The notes under the pieces were generated by a model. That model searched no databases. It saw only the letters and a program-made list of their open reading frames with translations, and was not told the DNA's origin. Made by a program: the position numbers and the translations under genes. A stretch of DNA of 64,000 bases, from positions 1 through 64,000 of the forward strand of contig NZ_FRCB01000012.1 in the NCBI RefSeq assembly GCF_900142765.1. Direction: 5' to 3'. Every line of letters starts with the position of its first letter. The first letter of the stretch is position 1. The DNA is from Roseovarius litoreus (GTDB taxonomy: Bacteria > Pseudomonadota > Alphaproteobacteria > Rhodobacterales > Rhodobacteraceae). Below, one piece after another: positions 34,603-42,466 of the stretch.

Positions 34603-35498
34603 GGCGTGTCATCGCCCGGCAGTGTCAGCCCGGCGTTACGGGCATAGACCTTGGCCACGGCGGCATCGTCTTCGGCGCCATATCCCATACCCGAGGCCGC
34701 CAGAAACTGCTGCAATGCCGTTGCGGTCAGCGGGGCCGAGAACCGGGCGTCGCGCGCGATGTCGAGGGCAATCCCGAGGTCTTTTGGCCAGATTTCCACC
34801 GAGCTGCGGGCCTCGTAATCACCTGCGATCACCCGAGGCGCGCGGCTTTCGAGCATCCAGCTGGTTCCGGCGCTGCGCGAGATCACCTCGAGAAACGTCT
34901 CCGGAGAGATCCCTTGGGTCATCCCGAAAGTCAGCGCCTCGCCCATCGCGGCGATATGAATGCCCGCCAGCATCTGATTGACGGATTTCATCGCCGAACC
35001 GGGGCCGGCCTGATCGCCAAGCGTGAAAACCTGCCCGGCCATGGCGTCAAGCGCCGGGCGCGCGGCGTCGAAGGCAGCGGGACGCCCGGAGGCCATGATC
35101 GTCAGTTGGCCTTCCGCGGCTTTCACTGTGCCGCCGGAGATCGGCGCGTCGAGATAGAGCAGGTCCTGCTGTTCGGCCTCGGACTCCATCTCGCGGGCAA
35201 AGGCGGGCGAGACTGTCGCACAGGATATGATGACCGCGCCGGGGCGCATCCGCGCCATGAGACCATCCGTGCCGCAAAGCACCGTCCGGGTCTGGGCAGC
35301 GTTCAGCACCACGACAACGAGAACGTCCAGCGATGGGACCGCATCATGCAACGTGCCGGGTTGGCCACCTTCCGCTTGAAACCCCGTGACCGCATCCGGA
35401 TTGACGTCATGGCCCCAGGTTTCAAGCCCGGCCCGCACGAGCGAACAGGCCATGCCAAACCCCATCGACCCCAAGCCCACAATGCCGATTTTCGTCAC
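34599..35498 (-). CDS. ltnD: L-threonate dehydrogenase
   Basis: 299 residues. Beta-hydroxyacid dehydrogenase family: IGIVGLGSMGFGMA cofactor loop, YLDAPISGGTVKAAEGQLTIMASG substrate loop, catalytic lysine in AMKSVNQMLAGIHI. In this neighbourhood LtnD oxidises L-threonate to the 2-oxo acid that OtnI isomerises. GTG start at 35498 with a strong GGAGGAGGA site. First gene of the operon; the presence of both ltnD and denD suggests that both L-threonate and D-erythronate can be used. Confidence 0.88.
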   Translation of the reverse strand: MTKIGIVGLGSMGFGMACSLVRAGLETWGHDVNPDAVTGFQAEGGQPGTLHDAVPSLDVLVVVVLNAAQTRTVLCGTDGLMARMRPGAVIISCATVSPAFAREMESEAEQQDLLYLDAPISGGTVKAAEGQLTIMASGRPAAFDAARPALDAMAGQVFTLGDQAGPGSAMKSVNQMLAGIHIAAMGEALTFGMTQGISPETFLEVISRSAGTSWMLESRAPRVIAGDYEARSSVEIWPKDLGIALDIARDARFSAPLTATALQQFLAASGMGYGAEDDAAVAKVYARNAGLTLPGDDTP

Positions 35499-35651
35499 GC
35501 CGCGTCCTCCTCCGAAAATGCCAACTGAAACGTTGATCCTGTTGTCAGGTCAATAAGCCAGTATCCGCGCGCTTTCCAGCAGGATTGCCTTGTCGGTTGT
35601 TGGGGAATATCCCGAGCGCTTCACAGCACGGACCCTGCCCGATCCAAATTG

Positions 35652-35690
35652 AAAAACCTGCCTCCACCCCTCGGACCAAGGCAGGTTTTT
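35652..35690. terminator. Strong symmetric hairpin with T-run
   Basis: AAAAACCTGCCT (35652-35663) and AGGCAGGTTTTT (35679-35690) pair perfectly over 12 bases, loop CCACCCCTCGGACCA. It works as a terminator on either strand. It sits 150 bases upstream of ltnD with no recognised gene before it, so it may shield the operon or be left from a lost gene. Confidence 0.65.
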
Positions 35691-35877
35691 TGGTGTTTGC
35701 GTACAAGATGGACACAATTTCCGGGATTGACGCCCGGTTTCGTCCCAAACGCGCGTAGGTTTCGTACGGATCGTACGGACCCAAAGCGTTTCCTCGAGGC
35801 AATCCATCAGTGCAACGGTTTGAGTTTCGTCTTTGAAATGTGAGACACAAGCGGTTGTCCAATTGGTCTTGATTGAA

Positions 35878-35926
35878 TGGCGATCCCGAAAGGGTTCGAA
35901 CTCTCAAACCGCTGATTAGAAGTCTG
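35878..35926 (-). other. Degenerate tRNA 3'-half, possible attachment-site relic
   Basis: On the minus strand the sequence reads CTTCTAATCAGCGG, then GAGAG TTCGAAC and finally CGGGATCGCCA. This looks like a tRNA from the anticodon loop (TCT, Arg-like) to the encoded CCA. The T-stem pairs badly, and no D-arm or 5' acceptor strand is visible upstream, so it is not a working tRNA. Such 3'-halves are left where integrative elements insert. No integrase is nearby. The rest of 35499-36027 shows no gene. Confidence 0.35.
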
Positions 35927-36027
35927 TTTTAACCCAATGATTTCAAAGGTTTTGGGGCGAACTTTTGCGCCTCTGACCTCGAATATACATCCATTGGATG
36001 CACAGATATCCGGGTTGGATCAGGCGC

Positions 36028-36597
36028 TCAATTCGGCTTTGTTTGCCGCTCTACCTTGAAGATGTAGAGCAGGATGATCATCAGCAGGACAAGCCCGGTG
36101 ATGTCTCCCAGCAAATACCCGAACACCTCTTTCGGCAGCGCATCATGGACCATGATCTTGATCGCCGAATTCGCCAAGGAAGCTATGACCCCCGCAAGCA
36201 GGATCAACACCCAAGGCCGCGCCAAGAGTCCTGTCTTGTGCCCCTGCAGCAGGTAGAGCGCGGCCAACACGCCAATATACCCGATCGACGCACCACCGAT
36301 AACATCGAAAAATCCAACGCCCAAAAGGCTCGCCGGGCCGAGGAAAATGATGTGGGTCACCACTTGACCAGGAAGGATATGGAGGATCGACTTCCAACCA
36401 TAGAGCCACGCTGTCAGAACGCGGATGCCATGCGGAAGGTAAAGCAACAAAACGCTGCTTTCGAAGTTGTAGATATGCGCATCCTGAAGCGGAACGATCA
36501 CTTTCAAAGAAAACAGTGCCAGTAGTACGAACAAAGTGCTCACGATCAACGTGATCAATAGGTCATGTTGGCGGATCGGGCTGTTCAATCTATCCAC
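36028..36597 (-). CDS. Integral membrane protein of unknown function
   Basis: 189 residues with about six hydrophobic segments (for example LITLIVSTLFVLLALFSL, IGYIGVLAALYLL, VLILLAGVIASLANSAI and GLVLLMIILLYIF). No conserved motif known to me. GTG start at 36597 with only a weak upstream site. It stands alone, with base composition lower in G+C than the core region to its left, near the tRNA-like remnant. It may belong to a small inserted block. Function not claimed. Confidence 0.65.
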   Translation of the reverse strand: MDRLNSPIRQHDLLITLIVSTLFVLLALFSLKVIVPLQDAHIYNFESSVLLLYLPHGIRVLTAWLYGWKSILHILPGQVVTHIIFLGPASLLGVGFFDVIGGASIGYIGVLAALYLLQGHKTGLLARPWVLILLAGVIASLANSAIKIMVHDALPKEVFGYLLGDITGLVLLMIILLYIFKVERQTKPN

Positions 36598-37205
36598 CGT
36601 TTACGGCCGTGATGGATATCCGGAGTAGTTCGCCGACTTTGTGCGAGGCATGCCATGTGAACAGCGCCTTGCATCAGACGTTTCGTAGCTTGTGCCAAAA
36701 TTAGTCAGTCCCAAAATGACGCTGGTTGGCACACCTGCTTAACATCAGATATTGCAGATGTGTATCTTTACCGGACAAGAAAATCGGGCATAAATCACCG
36801 CGTCAGCGCTTACCGTGTCTGTCGGGTGGCGTCAAATGTTTCATGTTGAGAACCTTTGCGCGTTCTCAAGCTAACTCCAAAAGGAATTGGCGCATGTTAC
36901 TCTATCAGGGATGGTTTGCTGTCTTTTGACAGGATGGCCGTTGGCCGTGGGCTTTTGAGTGTTTTTCGAGCGGCAGGCAAGACTTTGACAGCCTTGCCTC
37001 ACGAAAGATGACACTGCTGCCCCGTCTATTGCTTTCTCGGAGAGGGCCAAGTCTGTTCTGTAGAACTTGCGTCCCATGCCGCTCTCCGGTGTCAGCAAGA
37101 TTGATGTGTTTGCAGCCAATTATGCGTGCTGTGTGCGCTGAGGACGTCCCCAGGTGATTATGGTGACCTTCGAGCGGTGATCTGTAGGGGTCGCCAAGTG
37201 CGCTT
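36598..37205. other. Gene-free stretch, no feature recognised
   Basis: About 600 bases with no open frame of convincing codon use on either strand. I see no RNA gene or clear hairpin. Composition is lower in G+C than the flanking metabolic operons. Confidence 0.5.
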
Positions 37206-37508
37206 TCAAAGCTCCGCAGAATTCAATGTGTAAAACTTTCTGCCTTTGAGATCGACGGGTTTGAGCACACCGCGTTCCTCCAGAGAGTGTATGACACGGT
37301 ATTTGCTGGCGCGTGAAATCTGCTGCAGCAGACGGTGATTGACCAATTCCGTCGGTTTGAAATGTTGATGAGCTTGGGATAGCTCCACAATTGCTGCAAG
37401 CGCGTCGAGCTCTGGCGGGCTCAGATCGCCCATCCCCAGATCCGCTTCAAGTGTCCGCAGCGCAATACGCAAACGGGCCATTGCTGAGAGGGCATTTTCA
37501 TCGACCAT
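37206..37508 (-). CDS. Small winged-helix (MarR-like) DNA-binding protein
   Basis: 100 residues from ATG 37508; the frame runs further upstream but without matching features. Helical N-terminus (SAMARLRIALRTLEADLG), then a likely winged helix with LVNHRLLQQISRASKYRVIHSL as recognition region and a wing GVLKPVDLKGRKFYTL. Shape and size resemble MarR-like or PadR-like regulators. It precedes the polysaccharide locus (wzc starts 630 bases away, divergent) and may control it, but this is inference from position. Confidence 0.6.
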   Translation of the reverse strand: MVDENALSAMARLRIALRTLEADLGMGDLSPPELDALAAIVELSQAHQHFKPTELVNHRLLQQISRASKYRVIHSLEERGVLKPVDLKGRKFYTLNSAEL

Positions 37509-38141
37509 TGTCGTCACCTTGGTTTCATAATCATGTGCGGAGAATAGGATCCCGCACTTCAGGGCCGCACGTGGGTTAGGCCACAAGCAAGCCCTTCTGG
37601 CTCCATCAGTAACAAGGGCACCGGATTACATAACACAATGACGGAAGACATCGGCGAGATCAATAATATATCTCACAATCCGAAACGTTTCGCATCTTAG
37701 AATGAAACGGATATCATGACACATTGAGGAAAGCCAGTGTTTTTCAGAGACATTTAGAATCTCTGAAGCAAGGTGCTATTTTCCTGAATATGAAATTGAT
37801 GCATCCGCAGTCAACGAGCCCAGCTCCGCAATGGCGTTGGATTGCGAGTGTTTTGACAGCCGGCCCCAGCTGCGTGATGATGACATCAGTGTCTTTATAC
37901 TTTTTTGAGACATTGTTCTGAGACCTTCTAAGGTATGCTGTGGCGTGGGGCAAAGAAGCTGCCTGATGTTACGATCTGCCGATGGGAGGGCAATATATGA
38001 AATTTATGCCTTTTTTGTGTGTGTGAGGTCAGGTCTGGTCAGATGCCCGACGTCATTCCCTGAAATAAATTGCAGAACGCCGCATATATAACTATCACAA
38101 ATTGAAACATCTGCCTGCGCCAAAACTGAGAGTATGTCTTT
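37509..38141. promoter_or_regulatory. Gene-free leader region before the Wzc-like gene
   Basis: 630 bases between the divergent winged-helix gene and the Wzc-like gene, clearly richer in A+T than average (TATATCTCACAA, TAATATAT). It must contain the promoter of the wzc-like gene. No convincing small gene or hairpin seen; I could not place a specific -35/-10 pair with confidence. Confidence 0.4.
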
Positions 38142-40337
38142 ATGTCCGATGGGTCCAACCAAGCCAAAGTCAGTGTCCTGAAGCCTCAAACGCAGAGCGT
38201 TGTGGCAGAGCGCGCGCAGGTCTTCGACAATCGCGCTGACCGCGATGATGAGATCGACCTTTTGGCTCTTGTGGCGACTCTTTGGAGAGGCAAGTGGATT
38301 ATTGCGCTGATCACGACTCTCGCGATTCTGATGGGTGGCGTTTACGCGTATGGTGTTGCCGTACCTCTCTACACCGCGAATTCCGTGGTGCTGCTGGAGA
38401 CCAAGCAAAACCAGATCGCTGACCTTGAAAGCGTTGTGTCCGGCCTCAGCGGAGACACGAGTGAGGTGAATTCCGAGGTAGAGATCTTGCGGTCACGTAT
38501 TCTGCTGGGACGTGTGGTGGACCGGCTGGATCTGGAGAGTGATCCGGAATTCAATGCAAGCCTGCGTGAGCCGGGATTGCTGGACAATGTGAAATCCTCC
38601 GTAATCGGTGGGATCAAGGCTGCCATCGGTCAGACTGAGCAGGAGCCGAGCCTGACGCCAGAACAGCAGGCCATAAGAACCCATGACAACGTGGTGTCGG
38701 CCCTATTGAGTAAAATGCAGGTGTCGAATATTCGTCAAAGCCTTGTGTTCCAGATCCAGGTTGAAACCACCGATCCGCAAAAGTCGGCGGATATCGCGGA
38801 TGCTATTGCAGAGGAATACACAAGCTCTCAGCGTGACGTGAAATACGAAGCCACTGAGCAGGCCAGCGAATGGCTTAGCGAACGAGTGGCCGAACTCAAG
38901 CTCGAGCTTGAAGAAGCCGAGCAAGAGGTGGCTCGCTTCAGCTCATCGACACGGCTGGTGTCCGCAGAGGCCCTGGAAGGGCTCGAAAGACAGCTCAAGG
39001 AAATCCGCGATCGCATCGTGGCCAACACAGAGACCCGGACGAGCCTAGAGTCCCAGTTACAAGAGCTAGACGCTGCCAACACCTTGGATGAAAAGGCGGC
39101 CATTGCGGGCGATCGGTTGTTGTCGCAATTGGCCGAGGATCTGGATGGGAGCGACCGTTCTCGCGCTGCATTCGACACACGGTTGGCCGCAGTCATATCC
39201 GGTCTCCAAACCAACCTGACCCGGGTCGAGCGTCAGCTTGCCAGCCTCACCGCATCTGCAGCCACCCTCGAGGAACAGATCACGCAACAGACCGAAGACC
39301 TCATCCAGTTGCGCCAGCTGCGCCGCGAGGCGGAAGCGACCCGGCTGCTCTACGAGCATTTCCTGACCCGGCTTGGCGAGACATCCGCGCAACGGGGCAT
39401 CCAGCAGGCAGACAGCCGGTTGATTTCCAGCGCGGTCGTGCCTCAAGTGCCGTCGTTCCCGCGCAAGTCCTTGATCCTCGCCTTGTCGGGCATGCTGGGC
39501 CTGATGCTGGGCGCGGCTCTGATCCTGATCCGCGAACTGCGCAACAACACCTTTAAGACCGCAGCTGATCTGGAGGCGCTTGGCGGCTATGCCGTTCTGG
39601 GCCAAATCCCGGCGATGCCGATCAAGAAGCGCAACGAGGTGCTGTCCTATGTGAATGACAAACCGACCTCTGCCGCGGCCGAAGCCGTGCGCAACCTGCG
39701 AACATCGGTGATGATGGCTAATCTGGACAATCCCCCTCAAACCATTCTGGTCACCTCGTGTCTGCCAGCCGAGGGCAAGACGACCGCCTCGCTCATGCTG
39801 GCCCATAATTTTGCGGCGGTCGGTAAGTCGGTTCTCTTGCTGGAAGGGGATGTGCGTCGCCGCACCTTGAACGAGTATTTCGACGTGACCGAAAAACGCG
39901 GCCTCGTATCCGTCTTGGGAGACTTGGCAAAGCTCGAGGATGTCGTCTTTCATTCCCAAGCTTTGGGGGGCGATGTCTTGTTGACGGAGGAAAGCCGCGT
40001 GAATGCGGCTGACCTGTTCTCGTCGGATAAATTCAGCAAGTTCATTGAGACGGTCAAGACGCGCTATGATGTCGTGATCATCGACACGCCGCCTGTTCTT
40101 GTCGTGCCTGACGCGCGCATCATCGCGCAACATGCTGATGCGGTGCTTTTCAACGTGAAGTGGGACAGCACGAGCCAGCCGCAAGTGCAAGAAGCCCTGC
40201 GCCTGTTCCACAATTCCGCACAGCGCATTACCGGCTTCATCCTCAACGGCATCAGCGCCAGGGGCATGAAATACTACGGCTATGGCGGAAAATACGGCGC
40301 CTATGGCGCCTACGCGTCCAAGTATTACAACAGTTGA
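38142..40337 (+). CDS. Wzc-like polysaccharide co-polymerase / tyrosine autokinase
   Basis: 731 residues. N-terminal Wzz domain with a first membrane helix (about 50-70), a long periplasmic coiled coil (about 240-430), a second helix (about 445-465), then a cytoplasmic BY-kinase domain: Walker A-like CLPAEGKTT (about 539-547), Walker A' LLLEGDVRRR (about 565-574) and Walker B VVIIDTPP (about 644-651). The C-terminus is a tyrosine cluster (KYYGYGGKYGAYGAY...KYY) for autophosphorylation. It controls chain length and export of the polysaccharide. Walker A' has Glu-Gly where most kinases have Asp-x, a variation noted under findings. Convergent with the Wza-like gene. Confidence 0.9.
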   Translation: MSDGSNQAKVSVLKPQTQSVVAERAQVFDNRADRDDEIDLLALVATLWRGKWIIALITTLAILMGGVYAYGVAVPLYTANSVVLLETKQNQIADLESVVSGLSGDTSEVNSEVEILRSRILLGRVVDRLDLESDPEFNASLREPGLLDNVKSSVIGGIKAAIGQTEQEPSLTPEQQAIRTHDNVVSALLSKMQVSNIRQSLVFQIQVETTDPQKSADIADAIAEEYTSSQRDVKYEATEQASEWLSERVAELKLELEEAEQEVARFSSSTRLVSAEALEGLERQLKEIRDRIVANTETRTSLESQLQELDAANTLDEKAAIAGDRLLSQLAEDLDGSDRSRAAFDTRLAAVISGLQTNLTRVERQLASLTASAATLEEQITQQTEDLIQLRQLRREAEATRLLYEHFLTRLGETSAQRGIQQADSRLISSAVVPQVPSFPRKSLILALSGMLGLMLGAALILIRELRNNTFKTAADLEALGGYAVLGQIPAMPIKKRNEVLSYVNDKPTSAAAEAVRNLRTSVMMANLDNPPQTILVTSCLPAEGKTTASLMLAHNFAAVGKSVLLLEGDVRRRTLNEYFDVTEKRGLVSVLGDLAKLEDVVFHSQALGGDVLLTEESRVNAADLFSSDKFSKFIETVKTRYDVVIIDTPPVLVVPDARIIAQHADAVLFNVKWDSTSQPQVQEALRLFHNSAQRITGFILNGISARGMKYYGYGGKYGAYGAYASKYYNS

Positions 40338-40381
40338 TCCTTGGCGCGGCGATCACCCCGCGCATTCGCTGTCACCGGATT

Positions 40382-40412
40382 GCCGGGCGCCATTCGGTCA
40401 GTGCCCGGCTTT
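40382..40412. terminator. Hairpin between convergent wzc- and wza-like genes
   Basis: GCCGGGC (40382-40388) pairs with GCCCGGC (40403-40409), followed by TTT on the plus strand. It lies in the 81-base gap between the two convergent genes and may end transcription from the wzc side. Confidence 0.45.
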
Positions 40413-40418
40413 CGCAAA

Positions 40419-41795
40419 TCATTCCGACAGGGTTGCCCCGGTCGAGATTACGCTGAGCGTCGGGAGAAGCTGTGAAATCGTTCTGTTCCACCGCGTGATC
40501 GGTTGCGAGGCGACGAAGATGATGTCATTCGGGCGCAACTCGAAGGATGCACCAACGGCCAAGGCGGCGGCGTTGCGCGCATCAAGGTTCCATGCCGTAA
40601 TCGCGCCGAACTCCCGGGGATCCGAGGCCGCCCGCAGAACATAGATCTGCGACACGTCGCCTTCCTTGAACTCAATCCCGCCCGCCTGGTCGAACAGCGC
40701 ATCCGTCAAGGACGCACTTTGTTCATAAGGCAGGGCAAAGCGTGTTTGCCGGCGCACCTCGCCAGTGACATAGGCATAGTCGCGCTTTTCCGCACCATAT
40801 TCCTGCCGCGCCTCGAAATTCGCGCGGCGCTCTTCAAGTTCGGCGCGACGAATGGAGACTTGCGTCGACAGCTTGGTCAGCGCCGTTTCAACCAGTTGTT
40901 GTTCTGCGGTCGTGCGCCGAATGGATTGTTCGAAAAAATCCTGCGCCTGCCGCAAATCGTATTCCGTATCCACAAAGATCGCATCCCCGTCGACCAGCCG
41001 TGTGCGGTAAAGCCCCCGGTCCGAATAAAGCTCTCTCAACGGAATCTGATAAAGCTCACCATCGCGAAACAGCCGGACGGATGCATAGTCCTGATCTTCC
41101 ACTGTGATCCCGCCCGCCGCGGCAAGCGCCTCATCCAGGTAAACCGGCGTCAGTTTTACCGGAATAACCGTTGGCTTGCCTACGGCGCCACCCACGGACA
41201 CCTTCTGCGAATTGAACTCCGCGATCTCGAGACTGAAGGTCGGGTCGATCTGGTTCTCCAGAAGGGCCTGAAAAAGCACATCCTCCGCCTCGCTGATTGT
41301 CAGGCCCGCGATTTGAACACGACCGATATTCGGAACATTGATCGTCCCGCCATTCTGGACGGTATAGCCTTGCCGCGAGTTTTCCGCCGCCAGAAGTCCC
41401 GACAGCTCTTCGATGGTTGAGCCGGTTTGCGGTGTCGACAACAGGATGACATCCGAAATGCCGATCCGATACGGTTCCGGCGTCGCAGCCGGCGGCAACC
41501 GCAGTTGCAGGCTGTCTGGTCGCGTTTCCGGCAGCGCGGGCGCCTCGGGCAGGTTGGGAATGGATCGGGCTTGCCCGCTTCCTCCCGCCGTCATCGAAAA
41601 CGCTTGAGGCAAGGCGCGCGGAGTGTAAGGCGTGAGGTTTGCCTGCATCACGGTTTCAGCGGTGATCGGCCTGACCCGCACCTTGGCGGCGTCATCGACT
41701 CCGGCGGTGACTTGCGGGCTGCGCAGGACGACATCGCACCCCGCGAATGCTATGAAGATCAGCCCAAGTCCGCAGAGTTTAGTCAGATGCCGCAT
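40419..41795 (-). CDS. Wza-like outer-membrane polysaccharide export lipoprotein
   Basis: 458 residues from ATG 41795 with GAGGAATTA upstream. Lipoprotein signal with lipobox FAGC. The Poly_export domain starts near residue 105 (YRIGISDVILLSTPQTG) and is followed by SLBB-like repeats (VGGAVGKPTVIPVK; VTGEVRRQTRFALP). A helical segment (about 295-345) lies between them. It would form the outer-membrane channel for the polysaccharide, driven by the Wzc-like kinase. Third gene of the minus-strand set yjbH-yjbF-wza, 32 bases after yjbF. Confidence 0.88.
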   Translation of the reverse strand: MRHLTKLCGLGLIFIAFAGCDVVLRSPQVTAGVDDAAKVRVRPITAETVMQANLTPYTPRALPQAFSMTAGGSGQARSIPNLPEAPALPETRPDSLQLRLPPAATPEPYRIGISDVILLSTPQTGSTIEELSGLLAAENSRQGYTVQNGGTINVPNIGRVQIAGLTISEAEDVLFQALLENQIDPTFSLEIAEFNSQKVSVGGAVGKPTVIPVKLTPVYLDEALAAAGGITVEDQDYASVRLFRDGELYQIPLRELYSDRGLYRTRLVDGDAIFVDTEYDLRQAQDFFEQSIRRTTAEQQLVETALTKLSTQVSIRRAELEERRANFEARQEYGAEKRDYAYVTGEVRRQTRFALPYEQSASLTDALFDQAGGIEFKEGDVSQIYVLRAASDPREFGAITAWNLDARNAAALAVGASFELRPNDIIFVASQPITRWNRTISQLLPTLSVISTGATLSE

Positions 41796-41827
41796 AATGT
41801 AATTCCTCGTGTCAGCATGGCCGTATG

Positions 41828-42466
41828 TCACTGGCCATCATAGATATTGACCAGCCTGATCAGCAGTGAGCCGGCAATCGGCCCTATCCATTGAACAGCC
41901 TGGAGAATTTCGCCGTTTCCGACCCAGTAGATATTGGTGAAGTCATCGGTCAGGTTGCGGCACTCTTCCGAAATGCGCCGCGCCGATGCCGTCTGCCCCA
42001 TGAGGGTCAGCGTCTCCATCCCGCCGGGGGTGATCACGCAGCGATAGCTGCGCGTCGTGACGTCGTTGTTTCCATCCAGATAGGTATGGAAACGGTTCGC
42101 CGTGCCTGCGGCCTCGGCGCGCACAAGCCGCTCCACTTCATCGACGCGCGCGGCTTGCAGCCCCTCGAAGAAACCCCGCGACCCTACGATGAAGCCGTTG
42201 CGGGTTTTCAGGGACGCGCCCTCGATGCTCAACCAAGTCAGGACACCCCGATTTTCGTGGCTCAGAAGCAGGCGCGATACCGACTGCGTGCGCACGAAAA
42301 GAACTTCCAGCGCGGGCGCCTGTGCTTCAAACAGCGCAACGAAACGCTCGGAATTCGGGGGCTTCTGGAACAGCCCGCGCATTTCGGAAAAGGCGCTGTC
42401 CTCGCGTGAACTGCATGCCGTCAACAGCATCACGGCACTGCACAGGATCAAGGCGGGTTTCCTCAT
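41828..42466 (-). CDS. YjbF-like lipoprotein (group 4 capsule)
   Basis: 212 residues from ATG 42466, which overlaps the yjbH stop by four bases. Lipoprotein signal with LLTACSS as lipobox. The remainder (FVRTQSVSRLLLSHENRGVLTWLSIEG; RSYRCVITPGGMETLTLMG) matches the YjbF/GfcB pattern, outer-membrane lipoproteins of unknown biochemical role that go with YjbH in capsule or exopolysaccharide production. Position between yjbH and the Wza-like gene supports this. Confidence 0.8.
   Translation of the reverse strand: MRKPALILCSAVMLLTACSSREDSAFSEMRGLFQKPPNSERFVALFEAQAPALEVLFVRTQSVSRLLLSHENRGVLTWLSIEGASLKTRNGFIVGSRGFFEGLQAARVDEVERLVRAEAAGTANRFHTYLDGNNDVTTRSYRCVITPGGMETLTLMGQTASARRISEECRNLTDDFTNIYWVGNGEILQAVQWIGPIAGSLLIRLVNIYDGQ

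Noticed and set aside
35545..35907. Minus-strand open frame in the gap upstream of ltnD
   Set aside because: It overlaps a perfect terminator hairpin and the tRNA-like fragment and has no plausible domain.
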